64,000 bases of DNA from Microbacterium oleivorans. Lineage in GTDB: Bacteria > Actinomycetota > Actinomycetes > Actinomycetales > Microbacteriaceae. Below, piece after piece: positions 21,124-29,923 of the stretch. The stretch spans positions 682,001 to 746,000 of the forward strand of contig NZ_LSTV01000001.1 of assembly GCF_001644225.1 (NCBI RefSeq), written 5' to 3'. A model generated the notes under the pieces. The model was given only the letters and a program-made list of their open reading frames with translations. It ran no database searches and had not been told where the DNA came from. Position 1 is the stretch's first letter. Each line of letters starts with the position of its first letter. The position numbers and the translations under genes are program-made.

Positions 21124-21434
21124 CCCTGTGGCACGCCATCCTGCTCGCCTCGATCGTCTGCGTCGCGCTGAAGACCGTGGGGTATCTCGTGCCGCCGGCG
21201 TGGTTCGACGCGCCGCGCCCGTCGCGGACGATCGACCTGCTCACCGTCGCCCTGCTCGCCGCTCTCGTCGTCGTGCAGACGCTGGGTGCGGGCCAGGCGG
21301 TCGTCGTCGATGCGCGGCTGCCCGCCGTTCTCGTGGCCGCCGGCCTGCTCGTGATCCGTGCGCCGTTCCTCGTGGTCGTGGTCGCGGCCGCCGCCACCGC
21401 GGCGCTCCTGCGCCTGTGGGGCTGGGCGGCGTGA
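21120..21434 (+). CDS. azlD: AzlD-family small exporter subunit
   Basis: Small membrane partner of AzlC, 104 residues with three or four hydrophobic segments and little else. Family features are the N-terminal ILLASIVCVALKTVGYLVP and the basic/aspartate loop PSRTIDLLTVALLAALVV. The ATG overlaps the azlC stop (ATGA), which defines the start; upstream in-frame sequence belongs to azlC in another frame. The pair would form one exporter in the cytoplasmic membrane. Confidence 0.87.
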   Translation: MTLWHAILLASIVCVALKTVGYLVPPAWFDAPRPSRTIDLLTVALLAALVVVQTLGAGQAVVVDARLPAVLVAAGLLVIRAPFLVVVVAAAATAALLRLWGWAA

Positions 21435-21453
21435 TCGCCCCAGGGTGCGCGCC

Positions 21454-21459
21454 TAGACT
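21454..21459 (+). promoter_or_regulatory. -10 element, leaderless type
   Basis: TAGACT ends six bases before GTG 21466, the spacing seen at many starts in this window; supports a leaderless transcript and that start. Confidence 0.6.
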
Positions 21460-21465
21460 GTCGTG

Positions 21466-21852
21466 GTGAACGCCCTGCTCGCCCGCGTCGCCACGTGGAT
21501 CCTCGCCGCCGTCATCGGCGTCGTCTACGGCGTGGCCGGAACCATCGGTCAAGCGGCGGTGTGGGGTGTGGTCCCCGTCGGGCTGCTGGTCGCCTCGCTC
21601 GGCTTCATCGCCCTGCTGGTCGCCGTCCGCATCCTCACGGGGGAGCGCGCGTCGGCTCTGGCCTGTGGCCTGGGCGCCATGCTCGCGACGCTCCTCTTCG
21701 CCAACGAGGGGCCGGGCGGCTCGGTCGTCGTCCCGGCGCCACCGGAGGGTGCGACCATCACGCCCGGGCTCATCTGGACCTTCGTCGTGCCGCTCGTGGC
21801 TGCGCTCGTCGTCGCGTGGCCGTCGGCATCCCGCCTCCGTTCCACGAACTAG
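21466..21852 (+). CDS. Small membrane protein, DUF6113-like
   Basis: Protein of 128 residues with four predicted membrane segments (about 8-28, 34-55, 62-80, 100-118) and no soluble domain. Size, topology and position next to fdxA and dapC resemble the actinobacterial DUF6113 family; I assign this from memory and not from a search. Function unknown. Two in-frame GTGs exist at 21463 and 21466. I use the second because it lies exactly six bases after the TAGACT box, as in other leaderless genes here. The stop lies nine bases before the fdxA start. Confidence 0.7.
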   Translation: MNALLARVATWILAAVIGVVYGVAGTIGQAAVWGVVPVGLLVASLGFIALLVAVRILTGERASALACGLGAMLATLLFANEGPGGSVVVPAPPEGATITPGLIWTFVVPLVAALVVAWPSASRLRSTN

Positions 21853-21855
21853 ACT
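21850..21855 (+). promoter_or_regulatory. -10 element of fdxA, leaderless type
   Basis: TAGACT six bases before the fdxA GTG, overlapping the stop codon of the preceding gene (its TAG is the first half of the box). Confidence 0.6.
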
Positions 21856-21861
21856 CGTCCT

Positions 21862-22182
21862 GTGACGTATGTGATCGCTCTCCCGTGCGTGGATGTCAAA
21901 GACCGTGCCTGCATCGACGAGTGCCCCGTCGACTGCATCTACGAGGGTGAGCGGTCGCTCTACATCCACCCCGACGAGTGCGTCGACTGCGGTGCATGCG
22001 AGCCGGTCTGCCCGGTCGAGGCGATCTACTACGAGGACGACCTCCCCGCCGAATGGCAGGACTACTACACCGCGAACGTCGAGTTCTTCGAGGACATCGG
22101 CTCGCCGGGCGGTGCTGCGAAGGTCGGTGTGATCGCGAAGGACCACCCCGTCATCGCGGGTCTTCCGCCGCAGGCGCACTGA
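21862..22182 (+). CDS. fdxA: 7Fe-8S ferredoxin
   Basis: Small electron carrier of 106 residues. The N-terminal cysteines CIDECPVDC coordinate a [3Fe-4S] cluster with a later cysteine. The motif CVDCGACEPVCP coordinates the [4Fe-4S] cluster. The C-terminal extension after EAIYYEDDLPAEW is typical of the Mycobacterium FdxA/FdxC type. Redox partner unknown; in Actinobacteria these ferredoxins serve oxidoreductases and cytochromes P450. The gene lies directly before dapC, a conserved actinobacterial arrangement, and has its own apparent promoter. Confidence 0.95.
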   Translation: MTYVIALPCVDVKDRACIDECPVDCIYEGERSLYIHPDECVDCGACEPVCPVEAIYYEDDLPAEWQDYYTANVEFFEDIGSPGGAAKVGVIAKDHPVIAGLPPQAH

Positions 22183-22188
22183 GCGTCC

Positions 22189-23304
22189 ATGAGCGTCCGC
22201 GACCTCGCCGACTACCCGTGGGACGCCGTCGCACCGTACGCAGCGCGGGCACGGCAGCATCCTGACGGCATCGTCGATCTCTCCATCGGCTCTCCCGTCG
22301 ATCCGACGCCCGGCGTCGTGGCGGATGCGCTGCGGCGTGCGACCGATGCGCACGCCTACCCGCAGACCGTCGGCACCCCGGCGCTGCGCGAAGCGATCGC
22401 CGCCTGGTACGCGCGGCGCCGCGGCGTTCCCGGCCTGACTGCCGCGCACGTGATCCCCACGGTCGGCTCGAAGGAGCTCGTCGCGCTCCTGCCACTGCTC
22501 CTCGGGCTCGGCCCCGGCGACACCGTCGTGCACCCCCGCGCCGCCTACCCCTCGTACGAGGTCGGTGCGCGCCTCGTCGGCGCGACCGCGCTCGCCTCGG
22601 ACGATCCGGGCGAATGGCCCGAGACGACCCGCCTGGTGTGGCTCAACTCTCCCGGCAACCCCGACGGGCGGGTGCTGCGCGTGGACGAGCTCCGCCGCGC
22701 CGTGCGCCGCGCGCGCGAGCTGGGTGCCGTCCTGTCCTCGGACGAGTGCTACGCCGAGCTGGGCTGGGACGGACCGTGGGCGGATGCCGCGGTGCCGAGC
22801 GTCCTCGATCCGCGGGTCACCGAGGGCGACCTCACCGCGCTCCTGTCGGTCTACTCGCTCAGCAAGCAGTCCAACCTCGCCGGGTACCGCGCCGCGTTCC
22901 TGGCGGGCGACACCGACCTGGTGGCGGGGCTCGTGACGGCGCGCAAGCACCTCGGGCTCATGGTCCCGGGTCCCGTCCAGGACGCGATGGTCGCCGCCCT
23001 GGACGACGACGCGCACGTCGAGCACCAGCGCGCGCTGTACCGTGCGCGGCGCAACGTGCTGAAGCCCGCCGTCGAGGCGGCCGGGTTCCGGATCGACCAC
23101 AGCGAGGGCGGCCTGTACCTCTGGGCGACGGCGGGGGAGGACGCGTGGACGTCGCTCGGCCGGCTCGCCGAGCTCGGCATCCTGGCCGGTCCCGGCCACT
23201 TCTACGGCGCGCACCACCCGCAGCACGTGCGCTTCTCGCTCACCGCGACCGACGAGCGCATCGCCGCCGCTGCGGGGCGGCTGACGGCATCCGCGGGATC
23301 GTAG
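22189..23304 (+). CDS. dapC: Succinyldiaminopimelate transaminase
   Basis: Class I/II PLP aminotransferase of 371 residues that converts N-succinyl-2-amino-6-ketopimelate to N-succinyl-LL-diaminopimelate in lysine/DAP synthesis. The active-site lysine is in YSLSKQSNLAGYR. Other features are IVDLSIGSPVDPTPG near the N-terminus and WLNSPGNPDGR. The fdxA-dapC neighbourhood is the usual one for the actinobacterial DapC, and dapD and dapE lie within 5 kb, so the succinylase branch is nearly complete here. The ATG lies six bases after the fdxA stop, so the pair is probably cotranscribed. Confidence 0.9.
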   Translation: MSVRDLADYPWDAVAPYAARARQHPDGIVDLSIGSPVDPTPGVVADALRRATDAHAYPQTVGTPALREAIAAWYARRRGVPGLTAAHVIPTVGSKELVALLPLLLGLGPGDTVVHPRAAYPSYEVGARLVGATALASDDPGEWPETTRLVWLNSPGNPDGRVLRVDELRRAVRRARELGAVLSSDECYAELGWDGPWADAAVPSVLDPRVTEGDLTALLSVYSLSKQSNLAGYRAAFLAGDTDLVAGLVTARKHLGLMVPGPVQDAMVAALDDDAHVEHQRALYRARRNVLKPAVEAAGFRIDHSEGGLYLWATAGEDAWTSLGRLAELGILAGPGHFYGAHHPQHVRFSLTATDERIAAAAGRLTASAGS

Positions 23305-23374
23305 CCTTTCGTAGGTTTCCTCTCACGGATGCCGCGATCCGTTGGGCGCGTCAGGAGAGGCGCCATCTCCCCGT

Positions 23375-23380
23375 TAGGCT
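23375..23380 (+). promoter_or_regulatory. -10 element of gltA
   Basis: TAGGCT 35 bases before the gltA GTG, giving a leader of about 28 bases that carries the Shine-Dalgarno AAGGAGG (23405-23411). No clear -35. Confidence 0.5.
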
Positions 23381-23415
23381 GTAGAGACCGCTCCCGACGA
23401 CCGCAAGGAGGCTTC

Positions 23416-24711
<1,296 letters not shown>

Positions 24712-24730
24712 CGCACGCCCCGCACCCCGC

Positions 24731-24736
24731 TAGGGT
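24731..24736 (+). promoter_or_regulatory. -10 element, leaderless type
   Basis: TAGGGT six bases before ATG 24743 of the SHOCT-domain gene. Confidence 0.55.
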
Positions 24737-24742
24737 GTGCCC

Positions 24743-25222
24743 ATGGGGTGGATGCCGGGGGTAGGACTGACCTTCGACGATTCGGGTTTCGTCGACGACA
24801 GCGGGTACATCGATGACGGGGTTATCGGCGTGCCGCCGGGCATGGACGACGGCGGGGTCATGGATCCCACCGGCATGGACGGGATGGCGTCGGGGTTCTC
24901 GGCCGTCTTCGGCCTGGTCCTGGTGCTCGGCATCGTCGGGGCGGTCTTCGGGCTCGTCATCCGCGCGCGGAAATACCGCATCCTGAGCGACGCGGGAATC
25001 GACCCGCTGACCGTGGATGCGCAGATCGCCGCCAAGGTGCTGCGCAGCGACGCGCTCGCGCCCGCGGCATCCGAGCCGGCGGTCGCGGCACCGCCTGCCG
25101 CGCCGACCCCTGCCGTGCCGACCATCGAGCAGCGCCTGATCGAACTCGACGGTCTCCGGGCGCGCGGCATCATCAGCGACGAGGAGCACCGCGAGGCGCG
25201 GGCCGCCGTCCTGAAGGGCTGA
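24743..25222 (+). CDS. Membrane protein with C-terminal SHOCT domain
   Basis: Protein of 159 residues. The N-terminal half (glycine, methionine and aspartate rich: DDSGFVDDSGYIDDG) is low complexity and probably outside the membrane. One membrane segment follows at about 53-75 (SAVFGLVLVLGIVGAVFGLV), then an alanine/proline-rich linker. The last 30 residues, IEQRLIELDGLRARGIISDE onward, form a SHOCT (short C-terminal) domain, found in many membrane or DNA-linked oligomers. Function unknown. The ATG is six bases after a TAGGGT box, suggesting a leaderless mRNA. It converges with dapD across four bases. Confidence 0.75.
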   Translation: MGWMPGVGLTFDDSGFVDDSGYIDDGVIGVPPGMDDGGVMDPTGMDGMASGFSAVFGLVLVLGIVGAVFGLVIRARKYRILSDAGIDPLTVDAQIAAKVLRSDALAPAASEPAVAAPPAAPTPAVPTIEQRLIELDGLRARGIISDEEHREARAAVLKG

Positions 25223-25226
25223 CCCC

Positions 25227-26171
25227 TCAGGCGTGCAGGTCGGCGTTGAGGGTGACCCCGACGCCCTCGCGACGCACGGCCTCGACGGCGCCCGTGAGCG
25301 AGTTGCGCCGGAACAGGATGCCGCTGCGCCCCGACAATTCGGCGGCCTTCGCCGTCGGGACAGTGCCGTCGGCCCGCGGCGTCTCGCCCACGAGGACGAC
25401 CTTGGTCCCGCCAGTCAGGTAGAGACCCGCTTCGACGATGCAGTCGTCGCCGAGGGAGATTCCGATGCCGGCATTCGCGCCCAGCAGGGTGCGGCGACCG
25501 ATCGAGACCCGGTGGCTGCCGCCGCCCGAGAGCGTGCCCATGATCGACGCGCCGCCGCCGATGTCGCTGCCGTCGCCGACCACGACACCCTGCGAGATCC
25601 GTCCCTCGACCATCGAGGCGCCGAGCGTCCCGGCGTTGAAGTTGACGAACCCCTCGTGCATCACCGTGGTCCCCGGCGCGAGGTGCGCCCCGAGCCGGAC
25701 GCGCGAGGCGTCGGCGATGCGCACGCCCGAGGGGACGACGTAGTCGGTGAGCCGCGGGAACTTGTCGATCCCGGCGACCTGGATGCCGGCGCGCTGCAGC
25801 GTCGGGCGCAGACGGGTGAGATCCTGCGGGTGCATCGGTCCGGCGCTCGTCCACGCGACGTTCGGCAGGTGCCCGAAGATGCCGGTGAGGTCGAGCTCGT
25901 TCGGGGCGACGAGGCGGTGCGAGAGCGCGTGCAGGCGGAGGTAGGCGTCGGAGGTGCCCGCGGGGGGCGCGTCGAGGTCGATCTCGACGACGACGACACC
26001 GACGGTGACGGCGCGCCGCTCGTCGTCGCCGGCGTGGGCGGCGAGGTCGGTGGTGTCCACCTCGGCGGGCGCCCGGCCGACAGCCGGTGCGGGGTACCAG
26101 GTGTCGAGGACGGTGCCGTCCTCGCTCGTCGTCGCCAGACCGATGCCCCAGACCCACCGTGCGTCACTCAT
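25227..26171 (-). CDS. dapD: 2,3,4,5-tetrahydropyridine-2,6-dicarboxylate N-succinyltransferase
   Basis: Trimeric left-handed beta-helix succinyltransferase of 314 residues that succinylates tetrahydrodipicolinate in lysine/DAP synthesis. The N-terminus [20 protein letters not shown] and the central hexapeptide repeats ([20 protein letters not shown], then [19 protein letters not shown]) match the actinobacterial DapD family as in Mycobacterium, not the shorter enterobacterial one. It is divergent from dapE with 37 bases between the starts, so the two promoters must overlap. With dapC and dapE it commits this organism to the succinylase route. Confidence 0.95.
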   Translation of the reverse strand: MSDARWVWGIGLATTSEDGTVLDTWYPAPAVGRAPAEVDTTDLAAHAGDDERRAVTVGVVVVEIDLDAPPAGTSDAYLRLHALSHRLVAPNELDLTGIFGHLPNVAWTSAGPMHPQDLTRLRPTLQRAGIQVAGIDKFPRLTDYVVPSGVRIADASRVRLGAHLAPGTTVMHEGFVNFNAGTLGASMVEGRISQGVVVGDGSDIGGGASIMGTLSGGGSHRVSIGRRTLLGANAGIGISLGDDCIVEAGLYLTGGTKVVLVGETPRADGTVPTAKAAELSGRSGILFRRNSLTGAVEAVRREGVGVTLNADLHA

Positions 26172-26195
26172 GATTCCAGGCTATCGGGCCGTCGT

Positions 26196-26201
26196 TAGAC
26201 T
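26196..26201 (+). promoter_or_regulatory. -10 element of dapE, leaderless type
   Basis: TAGACT seven bases before the dapE ATG, inside the 37-base dapD-dapE divergent spacer. Confidence 0.6.
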
Positions 26202-26208
26202 CGACGTC

Positions 26209-27285
26209 ATGCCCCGGCTCGACCTCCGCTCCACCGCTGTCGACCTGACACGGACCATCTGCGACATCCCGAGCGTGTCGGACGACGAGACCGTCCTCGC
26301 GGACGCCATCTTCGAGGCCGTCTCGGAGCTGCCGCACCTCGAGGTCCACCGCGACGGCGACACGATCGTCGCGCGGACCCGCCTCGGGCGCGCGCAGCGT
26401 GTCGCGATCGCCGGGCACATCGACACGGTCCCCATCAACGGCAACGTCCCGACCCGCGACATCGAGGTCGACGGCGAGCCGTACCTCTGGGGCCGTGGCA
26501 CCGTCGACATGAAGGCCGGTGTCGCCGTCCAGTTGAAACTGGCCGCCGAGCTCACCGATCCCCGCGTCGACATCACCTGGATGTGGTACGACCACGAGGA
26601 GGTCGCCGCCGACCTCAACGGGTTGAACCGGCTCGCGGCATCCCGTCCCGACCTCTTCGCGGCGGACTTCGCCATCCTCGGCGAACCCTCCGACGGGCAG
26701 GTGGAGGGCGGCTGCAACGGCACCCTCCGCGCGGTCGTGCGCACCTCCGGCGTCCGCGCGCACAGCGCCCGCGCGTGGGTCGGCGAGAACGCGATCCACA
26801 AGGCCGCTCCGATCCTCGCCCGGCTGGCCGAGTACCGGCCGCGCGAGATCGAGGTCGACGGACTGCTCTACCGTGAGGGCCTCAACGCCGTCGCGATCCG
26901 CGGCGGCATCGCCGGCAACGTCATCCCCGACGCATGCGAGGTCGACGTCAACTTCCGCTTCGCTCCGAGCCGGGATGCCGCCGCCGCCGAGGCGCACGTG
27001 CGCGACGTCCTGGCGGGTTTCGAGGTCGAGATCGTGGACCTGTCCGAGGGGGCCCGGCCAGGGCTCGACGCGCCGCTCGCGCGGGAGTTCGTCGCGGCGG
27101 TCGGCGCGGTGCCGAAGCCGAAGTACGGCTGGACCGACGTCGCTCGGTTCTCGGCGATGGGCGTTCCCGCGGTCAACTACGGCCCGGGCGATCCGCACTT
27201 GGCCCATCACGACGAGGAGCGCGTGCCGATCGCGCAGATCGAGGACGTCGAGCGGGGCCTGCGGGCATGGCTGAGCGGCGACTGA
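26209..27285 (+). CDS. dapE: Succinyl-diaminopimelate desuccinylase
   Basis: M20-family dizinc hydrolase of 358 residues that releases LL-diaminopimelate from its N-succinyl form. Metal and catalytic motifs are AGHIDTVP, WGRGTVDMKAG and WYDHEEV, followed by the dimerisation domain and a C-terminal GWTDVARFSAMGVPAVNYG segment. The ATG lies seven bases after a TAGACT box and the conserved N-terminus begins here; a longer in-frame extension over the dapD promoter is not coding. Its stop overlaps the next gene by 19 bases. Confidence 0.93.
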   Translation: MPRLDLRSTAVDLTRTICDIPSVSDDETVLADAIFEAVSELPHLEVHRDGDTIVARTRLGRAQRVAIAGHIDTVPINGNVPTRDIEVDGEPYLWGRGTVDMKAGVAVQLKLAAELTDPRVDITWMWYDHEEVAADLNGLNRLAASRPDLFAADFAILGEPSDGQVEGGCNGTLRAVVRTSGVRAHSARAWVGENAIHKAAPILARLAEYRPREIEVDGLLYREGLNAVAIRGGIAGNVIPDACEVDVNFRFAPSRDAAAAEAHVRDVLAGFEVEIVDLSEGARPGLDAPLAREFVAAVGAVPKPKYGWTDVARFSAMGVPAVNYGPGDPHLAHHDEERVPIAQIEDVERGLRAWLSGD

Positions 27286-28466
27286 GGTCCGCAGCCTCCG
27301 TCGCCGGCACCGTCGCCGCCGTCTACCTCTCGGCACGCCTCGTCACGACCCTGTTCTTCTGGGCCGCGGCGAGCCTCTCCGGACCCACCTCGCGCTTCGG
27401 CGCGGACGCCACCATCCCGTCGCTCGCGATGGGATGGGACGCCCAGTGGTATTGGGTGATCGCCGATCGCGGCTACCCGTCCGAGCTCCCGGTGAACGAC
27501 ACCGGGCAGGTGACCGAGAACGCGTGGGCGTTCATGCCGCTGTTCCCCGTGCTCGCCCGGACGCTGGGCGCCGTCCTCGGAGGCTACCCGGCGGGAGCGG
27601 TGGTGCTGGCGCTCGTGGCCGGGTACGCGGCATCCGTGGTGCTCTTCGTGCTGCTGCGCGGACGCCTCGGCGAGACGGCGTCGCTCTGGGCGGTGGTGCT
27701 CTTCGCCAACGGTCCGCTCGCCGCACTGTTCCAGATGGGGTACGCCGAGTCGCTCCTGCTGGTCTGGCTGTTCCTTGCACTGTGGGCGCTCCAGCGCCGG
27801 CGGTTCGGCTGGATCTATCCGCTCGTCGTCCTGATGGGCTTCACCCGGCCGGGGGTGCTCGCGTTCGCCCTGCTGCTGGGCCTCTACGGGATCCATCGGT
27901 GGATGCGGCGGCGCGTCGATCCGCTGCCGACCCCGCACATCGTCCACATCATCGCCCTGGGCGCCCTCGCGACGATCGTGGGATTCGCCTGGCAGGTCAT
28001 CGCCGGTGTCGCGACGGGGGATCCCTCCGCGTACCTCGAGACCGAGCTCGCCTGGCGGCGCAGCTGGGTCGGCTCCGAGGAGCGGTTCGTCCCCTTCGCC
28101 GGTTTCGTGCAGGCATCCTCGCTCTGGTTCGGCATCTGGGGGCTGCCGCCGATGCTCGGACCGATCGCCCTCGCCGTCCTGGTCCTGGGGGCCGCCGCGC
28201 TCCTCGTGCGGGCGCCCCAAGTGCGCCGTCTCGGGCCCGAGATCCGGCTGTGGAGCGCGAGTTACCTCGTCTACCTGCTCGCGGTGTTCTTCCCGCAGTC
28301 GAGCGTGTTCCGGCTGCTGCTGCCCCTCACGCCCGTGGCCGCCGCCGTGGCGGTACCGCCCTCTCGATGGTGGCGGATCGGGATGCTCGTGCTGTGCCTC
28401 GGCGGGCAGTGGCTGTGGATCCACGAGATGCTCGCGCTGGGCGACACGTTCTACCGGATTCCGTGA
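27267..28466 (+). CDS. PIG-V-like integral membrane mannosyltransferase
   Basis: Polytopic protein of 399 residues with about nine or ten hydrophobic segments. The early extracytoplasmic loop has WDAQWYWVIADRGYP, the acidic/aromatic loop shared by PIG-V and related GT-C glycosyltransferases that use polyprenyl-phosphate sugars. MPLFPVLARTLG and FQMGYAESLLL also fit the family. It would transfer a mannosyl residue on the outer face of the membrane to a glycolipid or protein; the acceptor is unknown. The ATG overlaps the end of dapE by 19 bases, so it is probably translated from the dapE transcript. Confidence 0.75.
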   Translation: MAERRLRSAASVAGTVAAVYLSARLVTTLFFWAAASLSGPTSRFGADATIPSLAMGWDAQWYWVIADRGYPSELPVNDTGQVTENAWAFMPLFPVLARTLGAVLGGYPAGAVVLALVAGYAASVVLFVLLRGRLGETASLWAVVLFANGPLAALFQMGYAESLLLVWLFLALWALQRRRFGWIYPLVVLMGFTRPGVLAFALLLGLYGIHRWMRRRVDPLPTPHIVHIIALGALATIVGFAWQVIAGVATGDPSAYLETELAWRRSWVGSEERFVPFAGFVQASSLWFGIWGLPPMLGPIALAVLVLGAAALLVRAPQVRRLGPEIRLWSASYLVYLLAVFFPQSSVFRLLLPLTPVAAAVAVPPSRWWRIGMLVLCLGGQWLWIHEMLALGDTFYRIP

Positions 28467-28518
28467 CGATAAGCGTCCGCTGAGAGGCGCGCGCGCCGAA
28501 GGCGATCAGCCCATTGGG

Positions 28519-28524
28519 TAGACT
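28519..28524 (+). promoter_or_regulatory. -10 element of the DUF3117 gene
   Basis: TAGACT 35 bases before the ATG at 28560; the leader carries the purine-rich AAAGGGAG. Confidence 0.5.
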
Positions 28525-28559
28525 AATGGGGAAGGCCGAAGACGAAAGGGAGCCCCACA

Positions 28560-28733
28560 ATGGCAGCCATGAAGCCGCGCACCGGAGACGGACCTATGGA
28601 GGCCGTCAAGGAAGGCCGCCTCATCATCGTGCGTGTTCCACTCGAGGGGGGCGGTCGACTCGTCGTCTCGGTGAACGACGACGAGGCGAAGGAACTCCAC
28701 AGTGTTCTCAGCGGGGTCGTCGGCGCCGCCTGA
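28560..28733 (+). CDS. DUF3117 family small protein
   Basis: A 57-residue protein beginning MAAMKPRTGDGPMEAVKEG and ending in a valine/alanine stretch (VLSGVVGAA). This matches DUF3117, a short cytosolic protein conserved in nearly all Actinobacteria and of unknown function. It is acidic and basic in alternating patches with a likely beta sheet (RLIIVRVPLEGGGRLVVSV). AAAGGGAG precedes the ATG. It sits alone between its own promoter and a strong terminator, so it is a monocistronic, probably abundant transcript. Confidence 0.88.
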   Translation: MAAMKPRTGDGPMEAVKEGRLIIVRVPLEGGGRLVVSVNDDEAKELHSVLSGVVGAA

Positions 28734-28746
28734 CCCCGACTCGATG

Positions 28747-28780
28747 CGAAAGGCCGGTCCCCGTGGGGACCGGCCTTTCG
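28747..28780. terminator. Bidirectional terminator
   Basis: A perfect 16-bp inverted repeat (28747-28762 with 28765-28780) ending in TTTCG on the plus strand and, by symmetry, on the minus strand. It lies between the convergent DUF3117 and O-methyltransferase genes and is the clearest terminator in the window. Confidence 0.85.
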
Positions 28781-28802
28781 GCGTATCCGGCGTGCGTCGG
28801 GA

Positions 28803-29441
28803 TCAGTTCGCGTCGGCGACGGTCGTCAGCTGCAGGAGTCCCTCGCCGACGATCGAGAGGGCCCCGAGGACCGCCGGGGAGGCCTGGGTCTCCTGGATCA
28901 GCGAGCGGTACGCCGTCTCGAGAGGGCCGCGACGGACCGGGTCGGCGACGGCGCCGCCGGCGAGGACCCGCGGGACGAGCACGGTTCCGCCCGCCCGGGC
29001 GAGCCGGAGGCCGTGCTCGACGTACTCGATGACGCCGTCCGGGTCCGCGTCGATGAGGACGATGTCGTAGGAGGCCTCGTTCATCCGCGGCAGGACGTCG
29101 GCGGCGCGGCCCGTGATGAAGCGCGCGCGGGCGGCGGGGACGCGGGCGTCGGTGAACGCCTTCCGCGCCACGGCGAGGTGCTCGGGCTCCTTGTCGATCG
29201 TCGTGAGCGTCGCCCGGGGGGACCCGTGCAGCAGCCACAGCCCCGAGACGCCGCCTCCGGTGCCGATCTCGACGATGTTCAGCGCGCGGCTCGCCGCGGC
29301 GATCACCGCGCACTGCGCGCCCACCTCGGGACTGATCGGATTCGCGCCGATCTCGAGGGCGTGCGCTCGCGCCCGGGCGATGGCATCGGGTTCGACCGTC
29401 GCCTCGGCAGCGAACCTGCGGACCGCCTCGTGATCTCCCAT
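28803..29441 (-). CDS. O-methyltransferase, SAM dependent
   Basis: Class I methyltransferase of 212 residues in the O-methyltransferase 3 (caffeoyl-CoA type) family. The SAM-binding motif is NIVEIGTGGGVSGLWLL, followed by the acidic ITTIDKEPEH strand and the metal/SAM loop DIVLIDADPDG. It resembles Rv1220c of Mycobacterium tuberculosis in type and position before tatB. I start at the ATG at 29441, which has GGAGGAGG eight bases upstream; an earlier in-frame ATG would add 13 residues that include that site. The acceptor is unknown. Confidence 0.85.
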   Translation of the reverse strand: MGDHEAVRRFAAEATVEPDAIARARAHALEIGANPISPEVGAQCAVIAAASRALNIVEIGTGGGVSGLWLLHGSPRATLTTIDKEPEHLAVARKAFTDARVPAARARFITGRAADVLPRMNEASYDIVLIDADPDGVIEYVEHGLRLARAGGTVLVPRVLAGGAVADPVRRGPLETAYRSLIQETQASPAVLGALSIVGEGLLQLTTVADAN

Positions 29442-29503
29442 GTGGTGAACCTCCTCCGCCCAGCCTAGGCGGGCCTGCATGCCGCAACCCTCAGGCGCAC
29501 GGG

Positions 29504-29509
29504 TAACCT
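29504..29509 (+). promoter_or_regulatory. -10 element of tatB, leaderless type
   Basis: TAACCT seven bases before the tatB ATG. Confidence 0.5.
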
Positions 29510-29516
29510 GGGAAGC

Positions 29517-29903
29517 ATGTCGAACGGGCTCGATCTGGAGAAGATCCTCCTCATCGCGCTCATCGCCGCACTCCTGCTGGGGCCCGAGCGGCTCCCGGGT
29601 TACGCGGCCTCCCTCGCACGTCTGACGCGCCGCGTCCGCGACTGGCTGGACGGCGCGCGGACCCGCGTCAAGGAGGAGATGGGGGACGACTTCGACGAGA
29701 TCGAGTGGCGCAAGCTCGATCCGCGGCAGTACGACCCCCGGCGCATCATCCGCGAGGCGCTCATCGACGATGCTCCCGTGAAGCCCGTCGCCGCCGGGGC
29801 GGCGGCGATGACCGCGGTCGCGGCGCCTCCGGCACCCGAGGTCACGACGGCGGTCGATGCGGTCGATGCGGGCGTCGTCCCGTTCGACTCCGAAGCCACC
29901 TGA
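29517..29903 (+). CDS. tatB: Sec-independent (twin-arginine) translocase TatB-like subunit
   Basis: Single-span membrane protein of 128 residues. The N-terminal helix ILLIALIAALLLGPERLPGY carries the Gly-Pro hinge that starts the amphipathic helix of TatA/TatB proteins; the longer charged region and the locus position favour TatB. The C-terminal third is alanine/valine rich and variable. It would take part in TatABC-mediated export of folded proteins. No tatC is in the window. It follows the divergent O-methyltransferase gene, as in mycobacteria, but without the sigE-htrA genes found there. Confidence 0.85.
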   Translation: MSNGLDLEKILLIALIAALLLGPERLPGYAASLARLTRRVRDWLDGARTRVKEEMGDDFDEIEWRKLDPRQYDPRRIIREALIDDAPVKPVAAGAAAMTAVAAPPAPEVTTAVDAVDAGVVPFDSEAT

Positions 29904-29923
29904 CCGGCGGCATCCGTCCCTCC

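Noticed and set aside
21241-23226. 661-codon minus-strand frame over azlD, fdxA and dapC
   Set aside because: It crosses three well-supported plus-strand genes and has no recognisable domain.
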